Assembly (NCBI GenBank): GCA_027625915.1
Contig: JANTQA010000047.1
Location: 2,294,001-2,358,000, forward strand
Length of the DNA: 64,000 nucleotides
Direction: 5' to 3'
Source: Anaeramoeba flamelloides
Taxonomy: Eukaryota; Metamonada; Anaeramoebidae
Shown here: piece after piece, positions 34,282 to 45,526 of the stretch
Position numbering within the stretch: position 1 is the stretch's first letter
Layout of the letters: each line of letters opens with the position of its first letter
Notes under the pieces: model-generated
Databases searched by the model: none
What the model saw: the letters and a program-made list of their open reading frames with translations, nothing else
Told to the model about the DNA's origin: nothing
Program-made: the position numbers and the translations under genes

Positions 34282-35523
34282 TTAATGTATTAGCCTCTAC
34301 CTAGGAGAAGCCTACGATCAAAGCATGTTGTTATTGGGCCGAACCACATTAGTTTGTTAACTTTTTCGAATGTCTCTATAAAATCGATTAGCCAACTAGT
34401 AATATTTGTTCATCTCATCAAAATCAAAATGATCTATGTATTAGTAAAAAATCCAAAAATTTCAGAAAAAAATCTGTATTTCGCAACAAATTTAAAGGTT
34501 GAATTATCAATATCCAGACTCCAAAGTTGCAAAATATCTTTCTTAAATTTATGGTGAAATGTAGATTACAGTGGTGTAAATAACCCGTGTTTTTTATTTT
34601 AACCCATTACTAAAATTTAACCCTTGCAAAAAATATTGGCTGACTCTAGAAATAAAAGAAACACGCCAAGGGGGTGGAAAAAGTATATAAACAAGAAATA
34701 GGGTTCTTTAAATAAATATTAAAAAAGAATTAGGAAGATATGGAAAGATTAAACAGTATTTTTTTGACAAAAAAATGAGCAAAATTTCTCATTTTTTGAA
34801 TTTTTATAAAAAAATCATTTAAATCTCAATATATTTGTAAAAATAATCAAATTTTTGAAACCAAAGCTTTTAATATTATTGAGTCATTTCGATTAATCAA
34901 AGATCTAACCTCTAAAGTTAATTTAAATCTGAACCAAGCATATATGTGAGTCTTCCTATCTTCAAATACCCCAGTCTGAAAAAAAAAAAACGCAAGTTAA
35001 ATTTTAGTAATGGGTTAAAGGTTGTCAACATGGGTTATTTACACCACTGTAGTTGTTAAAAAATTTATTTTTTGTAAAAAAGTAAATAATTAACTAATTA
35101 AATTTTTTGACCAATTATTTCTGAAATATTCGAATATATTGAAGTTACAATTAGATTTATCAAAAGGAAACAAAACTAATCAGTATTTGTGCTTTTATGT
35201 TGATGATTATTGAGTCAATCTTTGAAATTAAAAAATTCAAAAAATAGTTACTTTTGGAAGTTCTAAATATGAATTATTAAATACTGGAATACTATTATTT
35301 GGAGTTTCCACTTTTTAGGTTTGGTAAAGGAATCAAAAAAAAAATTCCAAAATGATAATTTTTTTACTGATCTTTAGTAAAAAATGTAATAATTTATTGT
35401 ACCATAATGATTTACTAATAGATTTTTTAGAGCTATTTGAACTATGGAGTACTAATATCATTTACACCCAATTGCAGTATACTTTGATTATAGAGAAATC
35501 TATTCTGACGCTAATCCATTTAG
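34282..35523 (+). mobile_element. TTAA-bounded element interrupted by a TA-site MITE
   Basis: Homologous to 44502-45267 on both sides of a 485-bp insertion (34567-35051). The left part matches to the GAAATGTAGAT block at about 34556. The right part resumes and runs through ATTTACACCCAATTGCAGTA (35460) to CTAATCC near 35512. The ends are more decayed than in the 44502 copy. Confidence 0.7.
34567..35051. mobile_element. TA-site MITE with conserved ends, nested insertion
   Basis: 485 bp. The left end TACAGTGGTGTAAATAACCC and the inverted right end (ATTTACACCACTGTA) are almost identical for about 25 bp. Imperfect pairing then continues through TTAACCCATTACTAAAATTTAAC. It is absent from the homologous place in the 44502-45267 copy, which gives an empty-site comparison. 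A decayed relative lies at 62470-62922. Confidence 0.8.
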
Positions 35524-36320
35524 TGGAATTCTTTTAAATGGTTTTTTGTTGGACAGATTTTATATTTTAATCACACCAAATATAAAATATTATCCATCTG
35601 AAAAACTTTTATGTTTTTAAATTAAAAAACATGATCCTACCAATTAGAATTAAAATAGAATTTCAGTAATCATTTAAAAGCATAATTTATTAATGATATA
35701 CTTTCAAAATTATGTTTTTTATCCTAAACTTTAGTAAAAGTAAAAAGTATTAATGTGGAATAATTTCCTTTTTAAAACTTTTTTCAATCCGAATATGATG
35801 ACTTTTTTTCCATTTCAAAACTGATCTGAAGTTTATTGAATAAATTAATTTCGAATAATGATTAAAATGCTGTTCTGTGGGGCAAATATGTCTTTAAACA
35901 TGAAACTCAAGATTTGGAAAATTAATTTCCACTTAAAAATTCCTATTTAATCAAGATGTCATTTCCTATCCAACTTTTTCGAAAAACTTATTGATAATAA
36001 TTGCTCTTTGTTGAAAAATAACCCAAATGGATTTTTCCTTCATCTCTATAAAAAGTGTGATCGTGAACATACCCAAATTCAATTCTTTAATTCCAGTAAA
36101 TCCAGTTTTTTGATATTTTCCTTTTAGGGAATTGCAGGTTTTTCTTTCATTCTTTTTTCGAAAGTAAAGGAAAAATCTTTTTGTATTGTTTACCAATCAA
36201 AAGTAAATTCATTTACAAACTTTTTCCAATTTCTAAAATAACTGTCATCTTTTGAAATTCAGTAAATTTAAAATATCAATTTCATTTTCCTTTAAAAATA
36301 TTCTTTTACTTTTCTTCGTG

Positions 36321-36576
36321 ATGTCAAAAAAAATTGAACTTGATGATTCTTCGAGTTCTGAAAATTCTCCAAATGAATCTAAAAAACAAAAGAAACCAAT
36401 TAAAAGCCCGATTTTAGCAAGAATGAAAAAAGGGGGAATGCAGAACAGACTAAAAGATCTTATTATTACACAAATCCGAATGAAAAGAGAAAAACCAATA
36501 GATAAGATATATGACAATTGTAAAAAAGAAGGTTGGATTAACATTAAATTTAAACACAAGGGATCTTATGAAAAAG
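36321..36576 (+). CDS. First exon of the multi-PH/EF-hand gene (start of PH domain 1)
   Basis: Begins MSKKIELDDSSSSENSPNE and encodes 85 residues plus one base up to a GTATTC donor. A Ser-rich acidic start is followed by a basic segment. The last part, EGWINIKFKHKGSYEK, matches the first strand of a PH domain, just before the W-K-K-R of strand 2. The next PH-compatible sequence on this strand is the exon at 41532, which starts after strand 3 of a PH domain. I therefore infer one gene. The intervening strand 2-3 exon (about 25 residues; phase 1 in, phase 2 out) was not found, so the join is not proven. Confidence 0.6.
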
Positions 36577-36780
36577 GTATTCATCATTTTTTTTTTTTTT
36601 TTTTTTTTTTTTCTCTTTTTTTTTGATTGCATTTATCAAAAAAATTTTGGTGACTAACCATAAAAACAAGAACCAAAAAAAAAATCTAGAATTTACTTGA
36701 GTAACCAATAGAAGTTGGGTTTGCAACTGAATTCATTATTCAACAATCAATGAGCTCCTGACTTTTTTTTTAAATTTCCT

Positions 36781-37333
36781 AAAATAATTTAGCATTCTTA
36801 TGCTGGTATTTCAGCAAACGAAGTGCTTTTGCTCTCGTTTTCATAATTGCTAAATCGAAAAATGTTTTTCTTTTTCAAAGAAAGGTCATAATAATTAAAT
36901 CCAAAGACAATTTTTTGTTAAAAATCAAGAAAAGGATGTGAAAATTGTTCGATTTGACAATTTAAACAAAATATTATTATTTGGCAAAATCTTTGAGATT
37001 TAGACATATAAAAAAGATACGGGCTTTCTGGCCAAACAAAGACGAATTTCCTTTGATTGTATTTTCTCTTAAAGGGCTGAAAAAAAAATTATTTTTGTGT
37101 TTAATGAGAAAAAAAACATTTTACATTTCGCTCTTGTAGAAAAAATTGCACACATCAAAAATGTGAAGAACTTTTTTTTCATTATAAACACAAAGGAACC
37201 ACAGCAACTGAAAATACATTCGTGGAAAAAAGTTGGGGAATCCGCTGTCTCCTTCTTTCAAATTTGTAAAAAACAAAAAATCAATCTTTTTGATGTATCC
37301 TATTCCTACAAACTTAAGGATTATCTAAAATAA
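36781..37333 (+). pseudogene. Possible decayed or unrecognised host coding patches
   Basis: Different frames give protein-like stretches. These include NVFLFQRKVIIIKSKDNFLLK (36862-36924) and a 78-codon frame at 37097-37333 with LVEKIAHIKNVKNFFFIINT and SWKKVGESAVSFFQICKK. Codon use is less A/T-only than in the flanks. The frame at 37097 ends at a TAA that forms the target duplication of the adjacent foldback. It could be unassigned exons, a dead gene or chance. No family is recognised. Confidence 0.25.
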
Positions 37334-37678
37334 AGCCACCACGGGTGACTTAAAAATTAAAACATTAGTGAATTAGACTCTTTATCACTTTAGATCCAGA
37401 AGAACTACAAAATTTCAAAATTTTAGGAAAAGATAATTTTGCCAAGATCAGATAGTTTATTGCAAGATCGTTGCGAAAACTCGCAACCTAGCCATGTTTC
37501 TTCTAAGTACATTTTTTCTGAGGTTTTTATTGGAAACTAGACAATACTTCAATTAAGTATCTGATCTTGGCAAAATTATCTTTTCCTAAAATTTTGAAAT
37601 TTTGTAGTTCTTCTGGATCTAAAGTGATAAAGAGTCTAATTCACTAATGTTTTAATTTTTAAGTCACCCGTGGTGGCT
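37334..37678. mobile_element. Near-perfect 345-bp foldback element
   Basis: Arms of about 122 bp (37334-37456 and 37557-37678) are complementary with essentially no mismatch that I can see. They start AGCCACCACGGGTGAC. TAA stands directly outside each end (37331-37333 and 37679-37681), which suggests a 3-bp TAA target duplication as in PIF/Harbinger elements. The near-identity of the arms implies a young insertion or recent arm homogenisation. No coding content. Confidence 0.85.
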
Positions 37679-39929
37679 TAATTTTAGTTAGTCCTTAAAT
37701 TTCTTCAATTTGGGGCAAATAGTTTTTCTTTCATTATAAAATCGATTTAATTTAATTTGTGGTTGTTCTCTAACCCTTTATATTTACCAAGTAATGGTTT
37801 TGTTCTACTCTTTAGATAAAAAACTCATTTTAAAAATGAAAAAAAAAAAAACTTTTAGATCTCAAAAAGTACATCAAAATGAGACACTTTGAAGTTTTTA
37901 TATTTGTATATGCAATGATAATTCACATCCATTTAAATTTGAAATTGAGTTTCGCTCTTGACTGATTTTTTGAAAAAATGTTCTTGTTTTTCATTTTTGA
38001 TTTTTAGAGATTGATCATTTTTTACGATCTGGGTATTTTTTAGTTTGAATTAGGCATACATAAATAAGGGTAAAAAAAAAAATTCTAAATTTTACGTAGT
38101 TACTGACGTACCCTAAAAAATAATTAAAAATAATAATTTTCGTTGTTTTTTTTTTTTTTTTATTGAATAAAAATTCATAAAATCAATTTTTTGACACAAC
38201 ATGCTATTAGGAAAATGGAGCTCAAAATTAAATAACACCTAATCGCACACATACATGAATTCATTTGGATCAAAATAATTCAGGTTTCTCACATCAATTC
38301 ATTTTAACTTCTTCATTTTTTTTTTTTTCATTTGCTAAAACAATTTTTTTTATATAAACTCTTGATTTTCTCTCTTTTTTTTAGAAAACTAAATTAAGTT
38401 TCAAATACTTCTAATGACTGTCTATTTTAGACGCTCTTTGAATTGGAAGTGTCAACTTTGGTTACTTCGAAATTCTCTCTTTAACAGATTAAATGATTAC
38501 TTCATTTGACTCTTAACAATAATAAATAAAATCAATTTTTTGAGAAAATCTAAACTTCTAGCAGTTTCTTAGTTAAAAATTCAGTTATATATTGATTGCG
38601 ATTTTAAAAAAAGTTTTTGTGTCTAGTTTACTCATCAAAGCAAAATAAATGGGATTCTTTAAGATTTGATGATTAAAAGGAAAAATCAATATTTTTGAAT
38701 TATTTTTTGTTTTGAAAAAAGTTGAGATTTTTTTTTGGTTACAAAAAAAAATTGGTTTCTTTTGAGAATAGAATTGAAATAAAGATATTTTTTTTTTTAG
38801 TGTTTTTTACGGGCAGCGTAATAATCATTATCTCTATGATCCTTAATTATCAAAAATCTTCATAATATGTAATTTCTCTTCAATTTCCAAACTTATCAGC
38901 CTTGGATTTTAAATTTATATAAATATAACGAACTGAACATTTTTTTTTTTTTTTTTTTTTTGGGGGCTAATCTATTCAAAATATAATAGTTAAAGCAGCA
39001 AAATATTCAAATAAACAATTTTTCAAAATTTAATGTACACTCATTTTCAAATTTAATGAAATTTCATTCTTAATATTTTTATATATGAAATTAAATATTG
39101 GAGATTTACTCGATTTTTACTCAGTTAATTTAAAATTAATATCTTTTTCCTTTTTAAAAATCATTAATAGCTGAAATAAGAAACTCCTTTTCAATTATTA
39201 ATAGAACACTATTCAATTTTTGATAAAAAAAATCTTATCAGATCAATTATTTGACAAATACTAAACATGAACTCTAACTAATTGAAATATTTAGAATTAT
39301 TCACCTTTTCTCACAAAAAAAAAAAAGAGAAAATAATTACCAATACTAATAAATAAAAAATACACCCAAAATTTTAGTGTGAAAAAAAAAAAATATATTC
39401 GTAAGTGTTGGAAATCACTAGCAATTATTGATTGATCAAATAATTAAATACCATCGAATAATTTTAGAGAATTTTTCTTAGAAAAAGAACTTATCTGTAA
39501 CCTAAGGTTAATCATTCTAAAAAAATTCGATCTAACTAAAAAGATTCTATAAAAAAAAAAAAAATAAAAAATATTTTGACAAAAAAAATGATTTTCATAT
39601 TTTGCAAAAATCAAAATTAGTTCCAAATTGAACAAAATTGACTTATTGTTATTCTTTCAGCTGTTTGGACTATGCCCAAAAAACTTTAATTATAAACTCT
39701 TTTCTAATAATTACAGCCCATTTAAAAATGAAAAAAAAACAGTAATTTTTGAAAAAATATAATTCTTTACCCAATTTTTATAAAATAATAAAAATATTTT
39801 ATCTTGTACAGGAGTATCTCTTTTAATAATATATTCGTTATTTAATTTTTATTTTCAAAAAAAAATAGGTTAAAAATTCTGGAATAACATTCCTCAATTT
39901 ATTACTGGGTTATATATAGTCTTTTCAAA

Positions 39930-40330
39930 ACTATTTCTCATTAAATTTTAACTATAAACTTTGTTTCAGTTAAAGGTAGCCAACATTTTTTTCAAATATC
40001 CATTATTTTTTATAATTTACTTTTGAAGAGCAAATAAAAAATAGGTAGAATAATACACACCAAAAAATAGTTGATATCCACCTGAAATAAAACTAATAAA
40101 TCAATAGATTTTTTTAAAAATTTAAAAACTCATATTCTTAATTCCCTATTGAGAAAAACAACAAATGTTATTTTGATCTACAATTGAAGAGCCAAATAAA
40201 ATCCCAATAGAAATCAATATTATTTCTCAACAATCATTTTCACTGTTTCAGTAACATTAGAATAACACATGATTACCAACTGAGTATCGATCTTGAAGTA
40301 AAAAAAATTTGCAAATGAATTAGGTGTCAA
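39930..40330 (+). repeat. Dispersed 400-bp repeat, also at 55160-55565
   Basis: Same-orientation match to 55160-55565. Shared blocks include ATAGTTGATATCCA, CAATAGAAATCAATAT and TAACATTAGAATAACA. There is no open frame. The element type is unknown. Confidence 0.65.
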
Positions 40331-40916
40331 AAAAAGAATTAAATATCAATTAAAAATATGAAAAAAAGATTTCAATTTTGTAAATATTCAAAATAAAATT
40401 TTTTTTTCTAATATACATTCAAATCCTTTAAACATATGTAATTTGCTCTCCAAAACCGTTTCCATTTGACTGAAAAATGGTTTATTTCCATTAAAGAGCG
40501 AGTACTAAAGGTTCACACTTTTTAAGTTAGGTTTTCTCAGGTTTTCTGGTTATTAGGAAAATTAATATACTTTTGTTAGGTTTTTTTGAGTTTTCTATTT
40601 TATTAAAATAGAAAACCACAAAAAAACCTAGAACACTTCACGAATAAAATAGAAAATCACAAAAAAATAACTGTTAGATTTTTTCTAAATGAAGAAATTA
40701 AAAAGAAAATTTTAATAAAATTTCTTTTTATTTCTCAAATTAAACAAAACAACTGTTAACTTTTCCAGGATTTTCAAGAATTGAGTGAAAATTTTTGATT
40801 TTTATCAATTCTTTTAAATTCTGAAAAACCGCCGTTAGGTTTTTTTTACTTTTTGAACAAAAAAGAAAATTTATATAATTTTCTTTTCATTTCATAAATT
40901 AAAAAAAACCACAATA

Positions 40917-40990
40917 GCTTTTCCAGAATTTAAAAGAATTGAGTAAAATTTTTGATTTTACTCTATTCTTTTAAATTATGGAAAAGTTAG
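40917..40990. repeat. Short hairpin repeat, third copy
   Basis: Arms around TTTTCCAGAATTTAAAAGAA and its complement, followed by TTAGGCACTCTACAGCACT as at 17042-17115. A weaker hairpin of the same kind precedes it at about 40760-40830. Confidence 0.6.
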
Positions 40991-41531
40991 GCACTCTACA
41001 GCACTGCACGATACTCCCACCACTCCAACACCACCTAAACCCCTGGTTAGAATTAGGGACATTATTGAACAGAGCGAAAGCAGGCTAATTCTCCCAATAA
41101 AAATTAATATTTTAAAAAAAAAAATGATCAGATTTATAAAATAATCATTAAAATTTCTTTTTCTTTTTATTAGAATTAATATGTTCCCCAAACAATAAAA
41201 TAATAAAAATTTTGAAAAAATCATTCAAGCATTTCTCCAATTTGAAAAGTTCTTACAATTATACTTTATCATATTTAAAAATCCCATCACATTTATTTTA
41301 TCTTATCACCAATCTAAAAAATCCTAAAATGGACAAAAGTATTGGAATTGAGAAACCATAAAATCAATTTTTCTCTTTTTTGCTGGTAATTAAAAATAAC
41401 AAAAAATTAAAAAACATAAAAAAATTCCAAAACAAAAAAACAAAAAAACAAAAAAACAAAAAATAAAAAATAAAAAATACAAAAGTATATTTAATTCTTA
41501 GAAACGATAACCATTGTTATTATTTTTCCAG

Positions 41532-43341
41532 CAAAAAAAAAATAATTAATCCAAAGGGTGTTATTAATTTACTAGACACTTATTTTTCGCCAAGAGAAAA
41601 GTCAAAAACATTCCAATTAATACATCATGACAGTAGTTATTTATTATTCAAATGCAAAACAAATGAAGAAATGAAGGAATGGATTAAAGCATTTCGCTCT
41701 TCGGTCCGAACGATCAGCCCGTATATCCACCATAAGCAGAATAGGATTTTCATCACCGGGTACTGTATGAAAGAAGGGGGCAGTTATAAAAGTTGGAAAA
41801 AACGGTTCATTAAGGTAACTGAAAATTTATTTATGTATTATCAAAATGAAGAATCCAATAATCCAATCAATACAGTTTCCTTAGCTAATGCTGTCGTGCA
41901 AATTGAATTTAATTCGATACAAGAAAGAAAGGTCTTAAAAATCCATTATCCACAACGAAGGGATTATTTGCTATATCCGATTTCTGAAAAGAAAAGCGAA
42001 TATGAGAAATTATTGGAACATTGGTATTTTCGAATCAAGATCCAAGCCAAGAAGGCCACTTTGGAAATCCAAAAGCATTCAAGGATGTATTTAAAAAAAG
42101 AGCATTTCTATGATGGGTATTTATATATCTCGAGCGATTCCTCGAAGGCGACTGATAACTGGGCGATTTTAAATGGCTTTTTATTTTCGTGGTATAAGAC
42201 CGAAACTAAGCTAGATCAGCCAATCGGAATGTTTTCGTGTTTAAATTTGAAAGTTACTGTCAAAAAAGAAAAAAACATTGATCACATGACTCTCGAGCAC
42301 CCATCTTTCAAGCACCCCGTCACGATCTCTGCGTCCGATCCTATTGAATTCGAAACCTTTTTAGAAACATTACGCGAGGTAATTAGGAAATATTCCATTC
42401 TATTAAAGCAATATCAAAACTTTCAAAAGGAAAACTATTTGTCGATCTTGCAAAATGGAAAGAAATATTTAAGGGGATACTTTCTGATTAAAAATAATTC
42501 CTTGTTAGGATACCAAAGCAAATCTGAGCAAACAAATTCCTTGTTTGAAATTCCCCTCAAGGGGGCTCAAGTGATACCCTGGTTTAATGGGAGAAGACAT
42601 TGCGAATTCCAAATTGTTACACCGGGCAAGAAAAATAGCAAGAAAAAGAAAACATATAAATTTATTGCCAATTCGAGAAAGGATTTTGACCAATGGGTGC
42701 TGTCATTACATGTCGCCGTAACCAAAGCAGACGAAATCGACATTAACAAAATTAAAATTTTGGAAACTTCCAAAACTAGACTGACGAAAACAGACCTCGT
42801 CAAGCTTCGTGGGATTTCTGAATTTTCAGACAAGGAATTAAATTCCTGCTATAAGAAATTTATCAGCGAATACAACAGAGGGAAAATGAACCAAGAAATG
42901 TTTAAAAACTTTGCGCATAGCCTGAACATCAAAGTCCCCACAAGTATCGAATTGCTTTATGCGGGCATGGATCGAGACAAAAATGGGCTGATCGACTTTG
43001 AAGAGATCGTGCTCGGATTGCATTGCTTAACGCGAGGAACAGACGAAGAAAAATGCGAATTCGCCTTCTTCTGCTATGACACAGATGGCAAATACGCAGT
43101 CTCGCTAAACGACCTTTGGAGAGTTGTATGCCTTTTGGAACCCTCTTTTAACTTCGAAGACGAAGTTGACCCCAGAGTTTCGATCGCCTTCCAGAACCTC
43201 GATATAGATAAAAATGGTACTTTAGAATTAAACGAATTTAGAAACGCCTCACTGAAAGGATATTCTTTTTTAGTCGAAATCATTCCATTCATTAAATTAA
43301 GCAAAAAAAAAAGAAGAAAATCATCAAGAGCTAAAAAATAA
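41532..43341 (+). CDS. Multi-PH-domain protein with C-terminal EF-hands (main exon)
   Basis: An exon entered through a TTTTTCCAG acceptor at 41531, encoding 602 residues to the stop. Counting from its first full codon: the rest of PH domain 1 is at about 1-55 (NPKGVINLLDTYFSP...MKEWIKAF). PH 2 is at about 72-170 (GYCMKEGGSYKSWKKRFIKV). A divergent PH 3 is at about 193-288 and PH 4 at about 312-398, ending QWVLSLHVAV. The EF-hand region is at about 430-585. Loops DRDKNGLIDFEE and DIDKNGTLELNE have canonical calcium ligands. The middle loop DTDGKYAVSLND has Tyr where Gly is usual. PH domains bind phosphoinositides or proteins, so a membrane-recruited, calcium-responsive adaptor is likely. The C-terminus is Lys/Arg-rich (KKKRRKSSRAKK). 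No enzymatic domain is seen. Upstream frames are closed by stops, so the start must lie in an earlier exon, most likely 36321. Confidence 0.85.
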
Positions 43342-45526
43342 TTTTGGTTTTTTTTTTTATTTTTAATTCATTTTTTTCTTTTTTATGATCTTTTTTTCTT
43401 TTTTTTATAATTCTCTGTTCTTACTCTACTTTTTTTTTTTTTATTTTTATTTTTTGATATAAATGGAATATTAAATAATATAATTTTCGGAATTTTAATT
43501 TTATTTTTTTCCAAATTTTTTTTCTTTTTAATTCGATCGAGACATGAATAAGTTAGAAAAGAACTATAACAATCTTTTATTTTTGATATTTGTTTTTTTT
43601 TTTTTTTTTTAAATTCTTCTGTGGATAATGTTTACAAATTTAAAACTTGGAGTACTTTTCTTCATTAATTAAACTAATCATGGGATTCTAACTTGTTATA
43701 TATATATATATATATATCTTCAAAGGGAGATGAGTAAAATCTTTATCCTTTTAAAAAAGTTTTAAGAAGTGAAAAAAACAATTAATCAAAGAAAACTTTG
43801 GGACTAGTATTTTTCATCAATAAAATAAAATCTCGTAGAGATCTTATTTTTTTTTTTATAATTTGGGTTTTGGTTTATGTAATTTCTTCAAAACAATTTT
43901 TTAATTAGAGTCAATTTTTTTGAATTGAAAATTTCACATCTTTGCTTTAAAAAACCCTAAAAAAGTATCTATTATTTTTTTTAAAGACTTAATTCTTGAA
44001 AATAATAGCATAAATTTTTGATTTTATTTTGCAAAGTATTGATTTTGAAACAATATTATTTTTTTAATCTTTTTTCATTATAATATTTAAATTCAAATCT
44101 GGGTAAATAAAATTAAAAAAAGTAGAGACGATCAAATAAATTTAAATATAAAGTATTGCTTCAAAATTCCTTCTTTATTTCAGAGAAAATTTAATCAATT
44201 CTTGTAATAATTATATAAAATGAAAATCATTTTTAAATAAAGTATAAAAATAAACTAAATCTCATAAAAAATGTCTCAATTTTTATTTATTTTTTTTTTT
44301 TTTTACTTTTTTTTATTTTATTTTTCGATGAAAAACAAATATTTCTAGTGTATAGAACTGAATATTAAAATAATAATTTTTTAATATGAAGAGATTACTT
44401 TGAATTTATAAAAATATTTATTTTTAAAATTTGGTTTTTAATGTAACAATACTTTAGAAATGGAGTTTGTTTCAAGCATTCTTCCTTTGGAATTAGACAA
44501 GTTAAGGGATTAGCCTCTAGCAAAGAGAAGCCTAAGATCAAATTATGTTATTATTGGGCTTAACCACATTAGTACTATATGTTTCAAATGTCTCTAACAA
44601 TAGATTAGTCAAGTAGTAACAAAAATTTGTTAATCTCTTCAATTTAAAAATGATCCTTGTATTCGAAAAAAACCCAAACAATTTCAGATTAAAAGTCTAC
44701 ATTTCAACACAAATTTAAAGGTTGAATTATCAATATACTGACTACAAAGTCGAAAAATATCTTTCTAAAATTTATGAGTGAAATGTAGATTGAAAGTTAT
44801 AAATTCAATTTTTTAAAAAATTAAATTATTAACGAATAGATTTTGTAAGACAAATTATTTCTGAAATATTGGAAATATATTGATTCTACTAGTAGCTTTA
44901 TCAAAAGTAAACAAAACTAATCATTTTGTGGGTTTTTATGTTGATGATTATTAAGTTAATCTTTGAAATTATAAGAAATTCAAAAAATAGTTACTTTAGG
45001 AAGTTCTAAATCTAAATTATTAAAGGTTTGGATACTATTAGTGGGGTTTTCAATTTTTAGATTTGGAAGAGGAATTAAAAAAAAATTTTCGCATTAACAA
45101 ACTTTTTTTATGTGATGCTTAGTAAAAAAATGTAAGAATTTATTGTGCAATTAGATTTATTATAGATTTTTTAGAATTATTTGAGTCACGGCACACTGAT
45201 ATTATTTACACCCAATTACAGTAGACTTTATTTCATGTCTAAATCTTTGGTGAGACTAATCCCTTAAAAGCAATTATTAGAAGGAATTTTGTTAATACTA
45301 ACACACAATCTTTAGTTAAAGCTCCAAAAATTAGGAACATAAAATCACAATTTGTTCAAAAGACCAAAACATAACTTTTCTTTCTAACAAAATATATTTA
45401 AAAAAGATTGTAAAATTAATAATATTTTATTTTTTTTCAAATCCAAACTCTTCGTAATTCTTTTGAATGTTTTTTTCACAAAACTAAACAAAAAAAAAAA
45501 CAAACAAACAACAAACAGAAGAACGA
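43342..45526. other. Intergenic region between the PH gene and RTEL1
   Basis: T-rich tract directly after the PH stop, an (AT)n run at about 43699-43718, and a full TTAA-bounded element (44502-45267). The 45420-45526 stretch before the RTEL1 start is A/C-rich (AACAAACAAAC). Confidence 0.55.
44502..45267 (+). mobile_element. TTAA-bounded non-autonomous element, best copy
   Basis: 766 bp with TTAAGGGATTAGCCTC at the left and the complement of TTAAGGGATTAGTCTC at the right, TTAA at each edge. Matches 34282-35523 (minus its insertion) and 33958-34263. No open frame. The terminal motif resembles that of the smaller MITE at 9697-9877, so the two may share a piggyBac-like transposase (inference). 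Confidence 0.78.

Larger units (their letters stand above)
33273..36320. other. Intergenic region filled by TTAA-family elements
   Basis: Contains an (AT)n run at 33299-33320, two members of a TTAA-bounded family (33958-34263 and 34282-35523) and a TA-site element nested in the second. The minus-strand frame 35966-36196 (76 codons) is unrecognised and not supported. Confidence 0.55.
36577..41531 (+). other. Long intron(s) of the PH/EF-hand gene with mobile elements
   Basis: About 5 kb between the two supported exons. Contains a poly-T run at about 36588-36612, coding-like patches in several frames at 36781-37333, the 345-bp foldback at 37334-37678, a repeat block at 39930-40330 and hairpin repeats at about 40750-40990. 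At least one small exon should lie here. Confidence 0.5.

Noticed and set aside
38436-38480. Possible missing PH exon (LNWKCQLWLLRNSLF)
   Set aside because: It resembles PH strand 2, but the acceptor phase gives a stop when joined to 36576, and no donor follows.
40448-40513. Second candidate for the missing PH exon (TEKWFISIKERVLK)
   Set aside because: No AG acceptor lies just upstream, and the similarity to a PH strand is weak.
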